In this document: piece by piece, positions 15,907 through 24,768 of the stretch
Layout of the letters: the number at the start of each line of letters is the position of its first letter
How positions within the stretch are numbered: position 1 is the first letter of the stretch
Source: Psychroflexus planctonicus
Lineage (GTDB): Bacteria; Bacteroidota; Bacteroidia; Flavobacteriales; Flavobacteriaceae
Length of the DNA: 64,000 nucleotides
Direction: 5' to 3'
Assembly (NCBI RefSeq): GCF_014640195.1
Contig: NZ_BMGM01000010.1
Span: 90,884-154,883, forward strand
Made by a program: the position numbers and the translations under genes
Notes under the pieces: generated by a model
What the model was told of the DNA's origin: nothing
The model's database searches: none
What the model saw: the letters and a program-made list of their open reading frames with translations, nothing else

Positions 15907-16377
15907 TTATGCTGAGGTTAAGTGAACTTCTGAAAGTTTGGCAATTGCCATTTTAGCTAATTCATCGGTTAAACCAATACCACTACTTGTTTGAATTAAT
16001 CTATCTTTTAGATTAGTGGGTAAGCCATTTAAAGATTTATCATCATCAATTATTACAAAATTTCCATGTAAACCATGCTTATCAAAATGATTTAATAATT
16101 CTTCTTTTCTGTTCAAATGGTTTTTATTTTCAGGAAGCCTACTTATTTGATTAAAGTTAAGGTTTCGTTCCTTAAATATTTTTTCCCATTCAGCTATTGA
16201 GTATGTTGTTTTGTGAGATGTTGTCAATACAATATTTGCCCCTGTAGTATTTACAATACTATTGAGTGCATTCACAGCTCTTATATTAAATCTAGGAAAA
16301 CCATCATTAAGCATCTCAGGTCTTTTCCATGAGTTAGCAGAAACCATTACTCCGTCTATGTCTAGATATATTTGCAT
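15907..16377 (-). CDS. HAD-superfamily protein (HAD domain of the 'Swiss Army Knife' RNA-repair type)
   Basis: A 156-aa HAD-like hydrolase. Motif I is YLDIDGVMV, motif II is VLTTSHK (Thr/Ser at the strand end), and motif III/IV is FVIIDDDKSL. The order LDIDG, TTSH, DDDKSLNGL and IQTSSGIGLTDE matches the small HAD domain found in RNA-repair fusion proteins. It is therefore predicted to be a phosphatase, with the substrate unknown. It lies 18 nt downstream of the ParB-like gene on the same strand, so the two probably form a unit. The pair interrupts the polysaccharide cluster and is flanked by AACTCGGAAT repeats. Confidence 0.75.
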   Translation of the reverse strand: MQIYLDIDGVMVSANSWKRPEMLNDGFPRFNIRAVNALNSIVNTTGANIVLTTSHKTTYSIAEWEKIFKERNLNFNQISRLPENKNHLNRKEELLNHFDKHGLHGNFVIIDDDKSLNGLPTNLKDRLIQTSSGIGLTDELAKMAIAKLSEVHLTSA

Positions 16378-16395
16378 ATTACAAATTTACAAAAA

Positions 16396-16776
16396 TTAAT
16401 CGGTTAAAGCCATTACATCTTTCAATGTTAAGTTGTTATAGCTTGCATCAATCTCATTTAATCGTTTAATTTTTTCTTTCGTATCCCATTCTTCATCGAG
16501 AAAAGTAACTGAAGACCATTTAAATTCTTTCGTTGCAGAAGTTTTTGGATAACTAACAACTTCTAATTTATTAAAACTAGCAAGTATTGAACTTACGTAC
16601 CTGTGATGACCATCAATAATCAAATTACCATTGACTCTAATCGGCTCAAATTTTATACCATATTCCATTTTTTTAAGTATGCGATTTATTATTGGAATTG
16701 ATAATTTATCGTGTGTTGATTTGTATTTTGCTTTTTCTAGATGTTTTAAAATTGTACTTGTCGTTATTTCATCCAT
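16396..16776 (-). CDS. ParB/sulfiredoxin-fold protein
   Basis: A 126-aa protein whose middle carries the ParB-like catalytic or nucleotide-binding block IRVNGNLIIDGHHRYVSSIL (residues about 46-65): an E/D-R-x-N-G pattern followed by DGHHRY. This fold covers ParB CTPases, sulfiredoxins, and nucleases or phosphotransferases. There is no HTH domain, so a chromosome-partition role is unlikely. It pairs with the HAD protein at 15907, suggesting nucleotide or phosphate chemistry, possibly defence or repair. The function is not known. Confidence 0.65.
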   Translation of the reverse strand: MDEITTSTILKHLEKAKYKSTHDKLSIPIINRILKKMEYGIKFEPIRVNGNLIIDGHHRYVSSILASFNKLEVVSYPKTSATKEFKWSSVTFLDEEWDTKEKIKRLNEIDASYNNLTLKDVMALTD

Positions 16777-16845
16777 AGCTTTGGTAGTTGGTTTTCTAGG
16801 GTTGTGTGAACCCTCCCCAATTGTTTAGACAGTATTTATGGTTTT

Positions 16846-16900
16846 CTTATTACGCGTTGCGGGTTAACTCGGAATGTCGCAGAACGACTAACTCGAAATC
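16846..16900. repeat. Copy of the AACTCGGAAT intergenic repeat at the 3' end of the fused glycosyltransferase gene
   Basis: TTATTACGCGTTGCGGGTTA then AACTCGGAATGTCGCAGAACGAC and TAACTCGAAAT. The stop codon of the minus-strand glycosyltransferase gene (16888-16890) lies inside this copy. Confidence 0.7.
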
Positions 16901-19311
16901 TCTCTCAACAAACTTCTATACTCATCCAACAAAGCTTCCCAAACTACTTTTTGCTCGTATCTGGAAGTAATCATCTCGCGAGCCTTGCTTTTGAGCTGCT
17001 GATGTAAGCCTTGATCTTCTAGAAGACTTAACATCGCTGTTTCTAAAGCTTCGGTTTCTTTGGGTGGAATAATTAAACCATTTTTGCCTTCAATAATAAT
17101 TTCATTACAGCCATTAATATCCGACACTATACTGGGCAAGCCCATTGCGCCTGCTTGCATTACCACATTGGGAAAACCCTCACGGTAACTCGGAAAAGTT
17201 AACGCATCTGAAATAGCAAAATAAGGCCGTACATCTTCTTGAAATCCTACGGCAATGATATTTGGATTGGTTTGTATTTCTTGTAAAGTTTCGGGGAGTA
17301 AGGGGTCAAGTTCAGATTCTTGGGGACCGACGAGGATGAGTTTGGGGTTGTGGGTTTCTTTATTGCGGGTTGTTTTATTTTGGGTTTGCGAGTTGGTTAT
17401 TGCGGGTTCTTTTATTACGGGTTGCGGGTTCACTTCGATACTATTCCGATGATTATCGGAATCACTCAGTGACCTTGGCGCACTAGAAACTCGTAATAGT
17501 GAACTCACAATATTTTCAGAAATTTCATTAGGTGTTTCTATGTTTCTTTCTATATCTTCGGTATAAAGGGACTTAAAAGCATCTACCAACTCATTAATGC
17601 CTTTGTCTCCGACTAAACGACCGACGAAAATGAAAACAAAATCTTCTTCTTGTATGCCTAATTGCTTTCGTAATGCTTGGTTTTGTTGTGGGGTATAGTT
17701 TTCTGGGTTAAAATAGGAAGTGTTTATGCCATTAGAGCTTCCATTGGCAATGACTTTTACTTTTTGTGCTTTGGCGTAGTTGTTTTTTAAAATAAACTTT
17801 TCTAATCCTTTGCTATTGGGATATACTTTAGTGGCGCAGGCATAAGTGAGTTTTTCGACCGCATCTAAAATTTTACGCTTAACTCCCGAAGCCTCAATAA
17901 GTGGCATTCCTGCTACGGTGTGCAGACGTATGGGAACACCAGCCAGATTTGCGGCTAACATCCCTAAAATTCCAGCTTTTGGGGTGTGGGTGTGGACAAT
18001 AACGGGTTTATCTTTTCTAAAAATTCTAATAAGTTTAAAAAGCGCCAACAAATCTTTGATTGGCGTAATCTGCCTGCTCATGGCTACTTCTTGCACTGCA
18101 ACGCCTTCATCATGCTCAACTGTTTCTAAGTCTGTTAAAGGACCTGATGAAATAGCTTTTACAACAAAATACCCACGCATAAAACCCAACTGCCCTTTGA
18201 GTAAATATTGTAAGGACATTGGAACAGTGGTTAGGCGGAGGAGTTTTTTTTGAGTTTTATAATTAATTGATTGTTTAAATATGGATAACACAGCAATATA
18301 CAAAAAAGGCATATACATCATTTTTGTACGCATAAATAAGCCTAAATTTGAATACCTTTGAATATAAAATAATGAAGCTATTAAGAAAAATGACAGGCAA
18401 ACTGACATCCAAGGCTTTATCTTTATTTTGCGGAAGTTTTTGATAAGTAAAAGCAAACCAATTATTATAAATAGAAAAGAAAAGATATTTTCTATACTTG
18501 CTAGAGTAGTAATACAACTATATGCATCATAAAAGAAAGGTCTAAAATTTAAAGAAAATATTTTATATACAAATGTGTAATCTAACATAGGCACATAACC
18601 CGTTGTACCTTTCAAGGACAAGACCGAAAACTCATTAAAATGCTGAATTCTGACCCAATCTAAATACCTGATGTTTGAAATTTTAAGCATTAAATAAAAT
18701 AAAAAAACACCCATTGAAGATAAAATGAGACCTAATGAAATTTTAACTTTCTTATGAGTTTGCTTATTGAAACCAAGTCCTATGAGAAGTGCAACTAAGA
18801 GCATGAAAGCTACATGAGGTCTAATCATGATTAACATAAAGCTTGCTAATGCACCATAAACCCAGTATTTCTTAATATTTAGGCTTGTATAAAATAATGT
18901 TGAAATACTTAAAAAAACAATGCTTTCCTTCCCTATAATAGACGTCCAGATATGCAAATTAGGAGAAAGTAATACTAATCCTAGCAATAGTAAAACAAAA
19001 AAAGAATCATTTTTTAAGGCTAAAACTTTGTAAGACCATTTAGCAAAAATAATAATGCCCAAAAAACCAATCAACGAATAAATTAGGTGCCCCAACCAAA
19101 ATGGAAAACCTAATTTTAAAAATGGATAATTTAAAAACACCATAAAAGGCGTTCCTACCTTAAAAAAATATAGCCAATCGTAATTGTGCACATCATAATT
19201 AAGAAGCCAATATAAGGTGGAGTCTGAGGGATTCTCTATAACATAGCTATACGAAAACCAGCTTATGACAGCATGAAAGATAAAAAGAAAAATAAGGTGA
19301 CTTGACTTCAA
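16888..19311 (-). CDS. Wzy-like polymerase fused to a GT4 glycosyltransferase
   Basis: One 807-aa frame holds two proteins that are normally separate. Residues 1-350 form a membrane domain of about ten helices, with PNLHIWTSIIGKES and a RPHV block shared with the adjacent polymerase at 19321. Residues 355-807 form a GT-B glycosyltransferase that begins KKLLRLTTVPMSLQYLLKGQ, the usual N-terminus of a free-standing enzyme without its Met. It continues with HTHTPKAGILG, TYACATKVYPNS, FVGRLVGDKG and the nucleotide-sugar block FPSYREGFPNVVMQ. The joint is coded by an A8 run (18244-18251). A repeat-derived insertion occupies residues 585-656. The reading as a fusion is what the sequence shows; a frameshift origin is possible. 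Confidence 0.85.
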   Translation of the reverse strand: MKSSHLIFLFIFHAVISWFSYSYVIENPSDSTLYWLLNYDVHNYDWLYFFKVGTPFMVFLNYPFLKLGFPFWLGHLIYSLIGFLGIIIFAKWSYKVLALKNDSFFVLLLLGLVLLSPNLHIWTSIIGKESIVFLSISTLFYTSLNIKKYWVYGALASFMLIMIRPHVAFMLLVALLIGLGFNKQTHKKVKISLGLILSSMGVFLFYLMLKISNIRYLDWVRIQHFNEFSVLSLKGTTGYVPMLDYTFVYKIFSLNFRPFFYDAYSCITTLASIENIFSFLFIIIGLLLLIKNFRKIKIKPWMSVCLSFFLIASLFYIQRYSNLGLFMRTKMMYMPFLYIAVLSIFKQSINYKTQKKLLRLTTVPMSLQYLLKGQLGFMRGYFVVKAISSGPLTDLETVEHDEGVAVQEVAMSRQITPIKDLLALFKLIRIFRKDKPVIVHTHTPKAGILGMLAANLAGVPIRLHTVAGMPLIEASGVKRKILDAVEKLTYACATKVYPNSKGLEKFILKNNYAKAQKVKVIANGSSNGINTSYFNPENYTPQQNQALRKQLGIQEEDFVFIFVGRLVGDKGINELVDAFKSLYTEDIERNIETPNEISENIVSSLLRVSSAPRSLSDSDNHRNSIEVNPQPVIKEPAITNSQTQNKTTRNKETHNPKLILVGPQESELDPLLPETLQEIQTNPNIIAVGFQEDVRPYFAISDALTFPSYREGFPNVVMQAGAMGLPSIVSDINGCNEIIIEGKNGLIIPPKETEALETAMLSLLEDQGLHQQLKSKAREMITSRYEQKVVWEALLDEYRSLLREISS
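17344..17559 (-). repeat. In-frame repeat-derived insertion in the glycosyltransferase
   Basis: Residues 585-656 of the fused protein interrupt a place where relatives have about ten residues between the AFK helix and LILVGPQESELDP. The DNA from 17344 to 17432 consists of tandem GCGGGTT / ATTACGGGTTGCGGGTT units, like those between genes at 15700-15850. They are translated as NPQPVIK, NSQTQNK and NKETHNP. Confidence 0.65.
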
Positions 19312-19320
19312 TTTATGAAA

Positions 19321-20490
19321 TTAAGTAAAAGCTTTCTGAGCCTTGAGTTTTCTTTCGTGAGCGTAAGAAACACTCCATAAGATAATGAATATAAGAGATG
19401 GCATAAACATATTTTTTTGTCTTAACATAATGCCGAGATTTCCTAAAATTAGAGAAAAAGAAACTGAACCTATGATTAAAAATAACATCATATTTTTAAA
19501 TAGCATTGTTCCTCTCTTGAACATTTTGTAAGGATTTAATTTGAAAAACTTAAATGTTAAAATGAATAAAATTAGATTTTCAAGACTGGCAACAAGACCT
19601 AAAATCCCAGATGCATCAAAAAATAAAGGCCTAAAAAGAAATGTGAAAATTTTTAAAGGCAAAGGGTAACCTGAAATATCCACACTTGAGCCAGTATTAT
19701 CTTTACTTAAGTTTTTTACACTTGTATTTGAAAAGTTTGAAACCGATTCAGAATCCAATTCTTCTAAATTTAAAAATGCTATTAATGGATTTATTAAAAC
19801 AGCTATGATTGCAGCGAAAATTATAAAGAAGAAAATCTTCTGATAAAGTTTTAGCTTACCTGAAAATATTAACGCTAAACCAGTAGAAAAAATTAAAAAA
19901 AGAGTGATGTGAGGTCTCACAAAATAAGATAGAACTAATGCGAATAGTATTTTACCCAAATTCTTTTTATAATCTAGAATGCCATAAAAAAACAAACTAA
20001 TACAAAAAAATAGCAATGTATCCTTACCTACACCTGCAGTCCAAAAATGAAGATTGGGCAGAAATAGTATAGCGGGGAAAACATAAATTCCAAAAAATTT
20101 GAAATTATATCTTATGTATTTTTTAAAAAGTATATAATAAAAAATGAAGGCGAGATAACCTAAAAAAGCATAGATTATTGAACCTGCAAGAAACGATAAG
20201 CCTAAGATTTTACTTGGAAAATAGTTAATGACGTACATAAAGTTTGTACCCAATCCCCGTGCCAGATAATCTACCAAATATTTATTCCCATAATACTTGA
20301 CCGTAAACCAATAGTTTCTAGCATCACCACCATTAGCGTTCACATACAAGTAGAAAACAATCGCTACAAACAGGTGGAGAATCCACAAATAAGATAGAAT
20401 TTTTTTATCACTGCTATCAAACTTAAAATCAAACCAGTTTTTTGAAGCAAACCCAAGAAAAATAAAAAAAACAATTACAATAAGGTTCAT
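19321..20490 (-). CDS. Wzy-like polysaccharide polymerase
   Basis: A 389-aa protein with about ten hydrophobic helices and one central loop (about residues 220-260) rich in Ser and Asn, as in Wzy or EpsG-type polymerases that join repeat units in the periplasm. The block LPNLHFWTAGVGKDTLLF followed by YFVRPHITLFL is shared with the N-terminal half of the fused protein at 16888, so the two are paralogues. It starts in a 4-nt ATGA overlap with the upstream glycosyltransferase stop and ends 9 nt from the next start. Confidence 0.75.
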   Translation of the reverse strand: MNLIVIVFFIFLGFASKNWFDFKFDSSDKKILSYLWILHLFVAIVFYLYVNANGGDARNYWFTVKYYGNKYLVDYLARGLGTNFMYVINYFPSKILGLSFLAGSIIYAFLGYLAFIFYYILFKKYIRYNFKFFGIYVFPAILFLPNLHFWTAGVGKDTLLFFCISLFFYGILDYKKNLGKILFALVLSYFVRPHITLFLIFSTGLALIFSGKLKLYQKIFFFIIFAAIIAVLINPLIAFLNLEELDSESVSNFSNTSVKNLSKDNTGSSVDISGYPLPLKIFTFLFRPLFFDASGILGLVASLENLILFILTFKFFKLNPYKMFKRGTMLFKNMMLFLIIGSVSFSLILGNLGIMLRQKNMFMPSLIFIILWSVSYAHERKLKAQKAFT

Positions 20491-21557
20491 GAATCTAATT
20501 GAGCTTTATACAATTTTGAGTGCTGAGATATTGAATAGGAAATATCGTATTTTTTTATTTTGTCATACTGCAATTCCAATATTTGTTTTTGATTCTCCTT
20601 GTCATTTTTAATTTCAAGCAATAAAGAGGCAAGTTGCTTGAAGTCTCCAACCTCAAACAAAAGATTTTTATCAGGTATAATCTCATTTAATCCATTAACA
20701 TTAGATCCAAACGTAATAAGACCACATGCCATATATTCCAAGGCAGCTATTCCAAAACCTTCCCAATGGGACGACTGGATGCCATAACCACAAGATTTTA
20801 GTATGGAATACACATCATTTCTTAAACCTAATAATTTCACCCTACTATTTAATTTATTCTCATCAATAAATTCCTCTATCTTATTTCTTAAAACTCCATC
20901 TCCTATCAAAATTAATTTGAAATCATCTGGCAATTCTATTAATGCTTTCAATATTGTTAATTGATCTTTCTGTTGGGAAAAACTGCCCACCATAACTAAG
21001 AGTTTGTTATTATTATTAAAATCCAAAAGTTTTCTATCAATTGGTTTTGCATTGCCTATTTCTTTAAGATCAATGAAATTAGGGATAACAATCATTTCTT
21101 TCTTTTTCCCAATCCATTTTTCAAGCTCGAGTTTGACCGATTTTGAAATACAAATTATAGGTTTAAATCTTGAATAAATTATTTTTTCAATAGGCTTTAA
21201 GAAACTTTTGTCTCTTCTTCTATTGTAGGTATTATGTTCTGTAAAAATGTATTCTTTTTTTAAAAAAAATGAAATAAAACCCACGATGTATAGTGAAGGA
21301 AATAAATGAACATGAATCACATCGTAATTTTTAATAGTTTTAATGAGTTCGATTATATTCTTTAAAGAAAAATAGTTGTTTGATTTTGTGTTTACATGTT
21401 GCAGACTGGAAGCTTCGATATCTGTAAAAATATCGTTTTCATTATTAAATGTGAATACCCCCACGACATTGGTTTCAGCTTGTTTCTTCGCCAAACTACT
21501 TACAAGTTTTTCAGCACCACCAGCGCCTAATGAATTAATAACATGGAGAATCTTCAT
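20487..21557 (-). CDS. GT4-family glycosyltransferase
   Basis: A GT-B glycosyltransferase of about 356 aa. The start at 21557 (MKILHVINSLGAGGAEKLVS) gives the classical N-terminal acceptor loop. An open extension to 21605 overlaps the previous gene and looks unrelated. Further motifs: VHLFPSLYIVGF, the VMVGSFSQQKDQ hinge, and the donor site SHWEGFGIAALEYMACG with the EX7E glutamates. It adds one sugar of the repeat unit; donor and linkage cannot be read. It starts 4 nt after the upstream stop and overlaps the polymerase start by 4 nt. Confidence 0.9.
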   Translation of the reverse strand: MKILHVINSLGAGGAEKLVSSLAKKQAETNVVGVFTFNNENDIFTDIEASSLQHVNTKSNNYFSLKNIIELIKTIKNYDVIHVHLFPSLYIVGFISFFLKKEYIFTEHNTYNRRRDKSFLKPIEKIIYSRFKPIICISKSVKLELEKWIGKKKEMIVIPNFIDLKEIGNAKPIDRKLLDFNNNNKLLVMVGSFSQQKDQLTILKALIELPDDFKLILIGDGVLRNKIEEFIDENKLNSRVKLLGLRNDVYSILKSCGYGIQSSHWEGFGIAALEYMACGLITFGSNVNGLNEIIPDKNLLFEVGDFKQLASLLLEIKNDKENQKQILELQYDKIKKYDISYSISQHSKLYKAQLDS

Positions 21558-21561
21558 ACTC

Positions 21562-22656
21562 TTATTCCTGTATAAATGATTTGTACTTAGCAAACATCGC
21601 CTCACTGCTGTATTTTTCTTTTATTTTACTGTAAGCGTTTAGAGCAAGTTTGTTCCTCATCTCAACTGAATTCATTAAACATTCCATTTTTTCAATTAAG
21701 TGATTTGTATTTTTTGGCTTGAAAAGTAAAGCCTCTTCACCATCCACCAACAAATTATTTATTCCTGGAATATCCGTAGCGATAATTGGAACTTTACATG
21801 CCATGACTTGAAGTAAACTCGTACTCAAGGTTTCTGCTAAAGAAGAGTGAATATAGATATCGGTCTTGTGTATTAAACTTATAACTTGTTCTTCATTTAG
21901 ATTTCCTGTAAATATAATTTTGGAGGAAAGGTTTTTTTGAGCCACATAAGCTTCCAGCTCTTTCTTTGTATGACCGTTTCCAGCAAAAAAAAGTTTGTAG
22001 TCTTTATTATTGGAAACTTCTTTAAATGCATCAATTAATGTGTAATGATCTCTTAAATCTGTCATTCTAGATATCATTGAAAAATTAAGCGTGTCTTTTT
22101 CTATTAGTTTACTTTTAGGCTTAAACTTTCTAATATTGATACCGTTATTGATGACTTTAATTGATTTACCACTAGAAATTCTATTAAATTTATTTTTGGT
22201 TTCTCGCCAATAATTTTTTGTGAGGTAAACAATTTTTGGAGATAGCTTTAAAATTAGAAACGAATAGATCCAATCCTTTTTTGTCTTTGCATCATTTGCC
22301 TGATGTTCTACGCTTATAAAGTCTATACTATTAAACAGTCTGTATAACCAAACACAAATAATAAGGCTTGTACTGTGCATAATGATCACATCTGGTTTGA
22401 CTCCTTTTATCTGACTGTAAACTTTAAAATAAGACCTTAAGGATAAGCCCTTTTTCTTTTTTACAGAGGTACAATTTACTTTGACTTCCTCTCCCTTTTT
22501 TATAAAACTTTCTGAAGGTTCTTCAATCCCATAGCCTAAAAGTTCATGAGTATAAAAGTTTACTTGGTCACCTTCAATTATTGAAAAGGCTACAGACGAG
22601 TGTCCACCTAATCCTGGATATAAGATTTGAAGTAAAACATCTTTCCTTACCATCAA
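21562..22656 (-). CDS. GT4-family glycosyltransferase
   Basis: A 364-aa GT-B protein. The N-terminal acceptor loop is QILYPGLGGHSSVAFS, the interdomain part has NNGINIRKFKPKS and FSMISRMTDLRDH, and the donor-binding end is HSSLAETLSTSLLQVMAC followed by GEEALLFKPKN. The EX7E pattern is partly conserved. It is embedded in an overlapping series: its ATG overlaps the nitroreductase stop by 4 nt. The specific sugar is unknown. Confidence 0.9.
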   Translation of the reverse strand: MMVRKDVLLQILYPGLGGHSSVAFSIIEGDQVNFYTHELLGYGIEEPSESFIKKGEEVKVNCTSVKKKKGLSLRSYFKVYSQIKGVKPDVIIMHSTSLIICVWLYRLFNSIDFISVEHQANDAKTKKDWIYSFLILKLSPKIVYLTKNYWRETKNKFNRISSGKSIKVINNGINIRKFKPKSKLIEKDTLNFSMISRMTDLRDHYTLIDAFKEVSNNKDYKLFFAGNGHTKKELEAYVAQKNLSSKIIFTGNLNEEQVISLIHKTDIYIHSSLAETLSTSLLQVMACKVPIIATDIPGINNLLVDGEEALLFKPKNTNHLIEKMECLMNSVEMRNKLALNAYSKIKEKYSSEAMFAKYKSFIQE

Positions 22657-23648
22657 TGACGATGCAAAATTTCGCTAATTGGTTTCTTCTCTGAATAAGC
22701 AGTTTTAAATTCTTCTTTGAGATAGCCAACACCTATCATCATTATTAATCTTTCACTTTCTGTAATATTCGCTATTTTTTTTATGCGCTTTTCCGTCGTG
22801 TATGGCACACAAGTGTTTAAACAACAGGAACCCAATCCTCTAGAGTGAAGTGCTAATATAAGGTTCATTGAAAATAAACCACCGTCAGTAAAAACCTGAT
22901 TGCCTTCTAGCCTTGTAAATTGTTTGGTGTCTGAGGTTACAACAAATAACCCTTTTATACTATTGGTAAATCCAGAATTGCCTGCTTGTAAAAATAGAAG
23001 TTTTTTCATTGTAATCTCATCCTCATAATAATGCAAGTTCCAAGCTTGTCTATTACACACTGAGGGAGCATGCCTCGCTATATCAACTGCTGCTTTAATA
23101 TCATCATAATTAATTTGCATAGGTGAAAAATTTCGTACACTAGTCCTCGTTTGAACAAACTCTAAAAAATTAATGCCTATAGCATTTTGTATTTTTGCTT
23201 TATTAATAATTTTTGTACCTCCAATATTTTCAAACTCATGATTTAGTGTGAATTCGTCTATAGATGTTGCAAGAGAAGGATATACATTAGACAGGTTTGA
23301 GTTTGAATTTTTATATTCAAGCAAACAGTTTTTTATTAGTTGACTTAATTTATCACTTTCATATTTTTCAATATATTCTTTAGTAATATTTAAAAGAATC
23401 TCAATTTTTTCTTTTCCAAAATTTTGCCTTGGATTAGGTAGGCTCAATCCTTTTTCTAAAATATGGTATTGCTTTGTAAGAAAAGCTCTATAGTTAGATT
23501 TTGATCTCAAATTGTTTTGTGAAAAAGAATATTTTAATAAAATTCTGAAGCCATACATAGCATTGAGGAAATCTCCTAAACGCGTACGACCAAATAAAAC
23601 TCCTCGAGTTCTATTCCTTATAAATTGTGAAAAACTTTCTTTAGACAT
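22653..23648 (-). CDS. Nitroreductase-family protein within the polysaccharide cluster
   Basis: A 331-aa protein. Residues about 165-331 are a nitroreductase-type FMN domain: TRTSVRNFSPMQINYDDIKA, RHAPSVCNRQAWNLHYY, SRGLGSCCLNTCVPYTTEKR and the MIGVGYL strand. The first 160 residues are a helical extension (FLTKQYHILEKGLSLPNPRQ) that such cluster-borne members carry. It is tightly coupled: 7 nt after the pyruvyl transferase stop and overlapping the glycosyltransferase start. A redox step on a sugar or its substituent is possible, but no substrate is known. Confidence 0.85.
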   Translation of the reverse strand: MSKESFSQFIRNRTRGVLFGRTRLGDFLNAMYGFRILLKYSFSQNNLRSKSNYRAFLTKQYHILEKGLSLPNPRQNFGKEKIEILLNITKEYIEKYESDKLSQLIKNCLLEYKNSNSNLSNVYPSLATSIDEFTLNHEFENIGGTKIINKAKIQNAIGINFLEFVQTRTSVRNFSPMQINYDDIKAAVDIARHAPSVCNRQAWNLHYYEDEITMKKLLFLQAGNSGFTNSIKGLFVVTSDTKQFTRLEGNQVFTDGGLFSMNLILALHSRGLGSCCLNTCVPYTTEKRIKKIANITESERLIMMIGVGYLKEEFKTAYSEKKPISEILHRH

Positions 23649-23655
23649 CTATTTT

Positions 23656-24741
23656 TTAATTTAAAGCCTTTTCAATGAAGTCCTTAGAAGTCTTAATTAA
23701 TTCATTGATTTTTATGTTAACGTCTTTATAATCAATTTCTCCTTCCATTGTGGTTGTTCCCATCCTAGTATCAAGATTTAAGGAGTTTAGTAGATCTTTC
23801 ATTCTGGTGTTGATGCCAACGTTTCTATTGAACACTACAAATTGTTTTTCGAATATTAAAGAAAATGCCAAAGCATGAAAAGAATTACACAACACAAATT
23901 TTGAGTGGTATAAGAGTGTTAAAAACATTGCCGGATCACAACTCCAAAATATCTCATCTGCATAAGTTAGGTTTTTGTTTAGTCCAAATATTTTCCAACC
24001 CTTCTCTCTAGCTAATCTTAGAGCAGCATTTTTTAAATCAGTATTAGTATCGAAATCATATATAAGTATAAAATCTTCCGGAATTGGCTTAACAAATTCG
24101 TCTATCCAGAATTGTTTGTTTAATAAAAATACAGGATCCATAACCCGTGTTGAATTCTTAATACAAATGTCTTCAAGTATTTTAACTCCAGAGCTTTCCC
24201 TTACTGAAATATGATCTAATTTTTTTGCTTTTTGATACACAAAATCTTCGTATCCATCGTGTAAGTGATCGGTTGCAAAACTTGCAGCATAAGAAAATTT
24301 AATTTTATCTTCTGGTACGAAATCTAAATAAAACGCAGGGTCTTTTCCGTTTTGGAATAAAGTATTCCATATTTGATCGCTACCACAAATGTATGCATCA
24401 GCAAGGGGAAGGTTGCGAATGAGATCCTCGTTGCTTTGATAAATTACTTTAGTTTCGTCAATATAATTACTAGAAAATTTATCGAAAGCTTTATAACGTT
24501 TTAGATTTGATAAATGTTTAGGCAATTTTGCAGCTACATAGACTGCTCTTTTGATAAAATTTGATTGCCATTTTGGACTAGGTACGCCAAAAAATCTATA
24601 GCTATCTACTAGATATTTAGGTTGGTAATTTATTGCTTGTGCTTCATGTCCAAGTTGTTTTAAATATTTTAAAAGTGCATATTCCTGTAGGATAGCACCA
24701 TGATTATAAACCCCGTGACATGTGACTGTTAATATTTTCAT
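23656..24741 (-). CDS. Polysaccharide pyruvyl transferase family protein
   Basis: A 361-aa GT-B-like enzyme of the CsaB/WcaK family, which adds a ketal pyruvate from phosphoenolpyruvate to a sugar. Signatures: TCHGVYNHGAILQEYALL at the N-terminus, CGSDQIWNTLF, SYAASFATDHL, SVRESSGVKIL, and FVLCNSFHALAFSLIFEKQF near the C-terminus with the conserved His. The product would give the polysaccharide a negative charge. Its ATG lies 27 nt from the stop of the preceding glycosyltransferase. Confidence 0.9.
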   Translation of the reverse strand: MKILTVTCHGVYNHGAILQEYALLKYLKQLGHEAQAINYQPKYLVDSYRFFGVPSPKWQSNFIKRAVYVAAKLPKHLSNLKRYKAFDKFSSNYIDETKVIYQSNEDLIRNLPLADAYICGSDQIWNTLFQNGKDPAFYLDFVPEDKIKFSYAASFATDHLHDGYEDFVYQKAKKLDHISVRESSGVKILEDICIKNSTRVMDPVFLLNKQFWIDEFVKPIPEDFILIYDFDTNTDLKNAALRLAREKGWKIFGLNKNLTYADEIFWSCDPAMFLTLLYHSKFVLCNSFHALAFSLIFEKQFVVFNRNVGINTRMKDLLNSLNLDTRMGTTTMEGEIDYKDVNIKINELIKTSKDFIEKALN

Positions 24742-24768
24742 TTATTATCTGATTTTTTTTCGAAAGAA

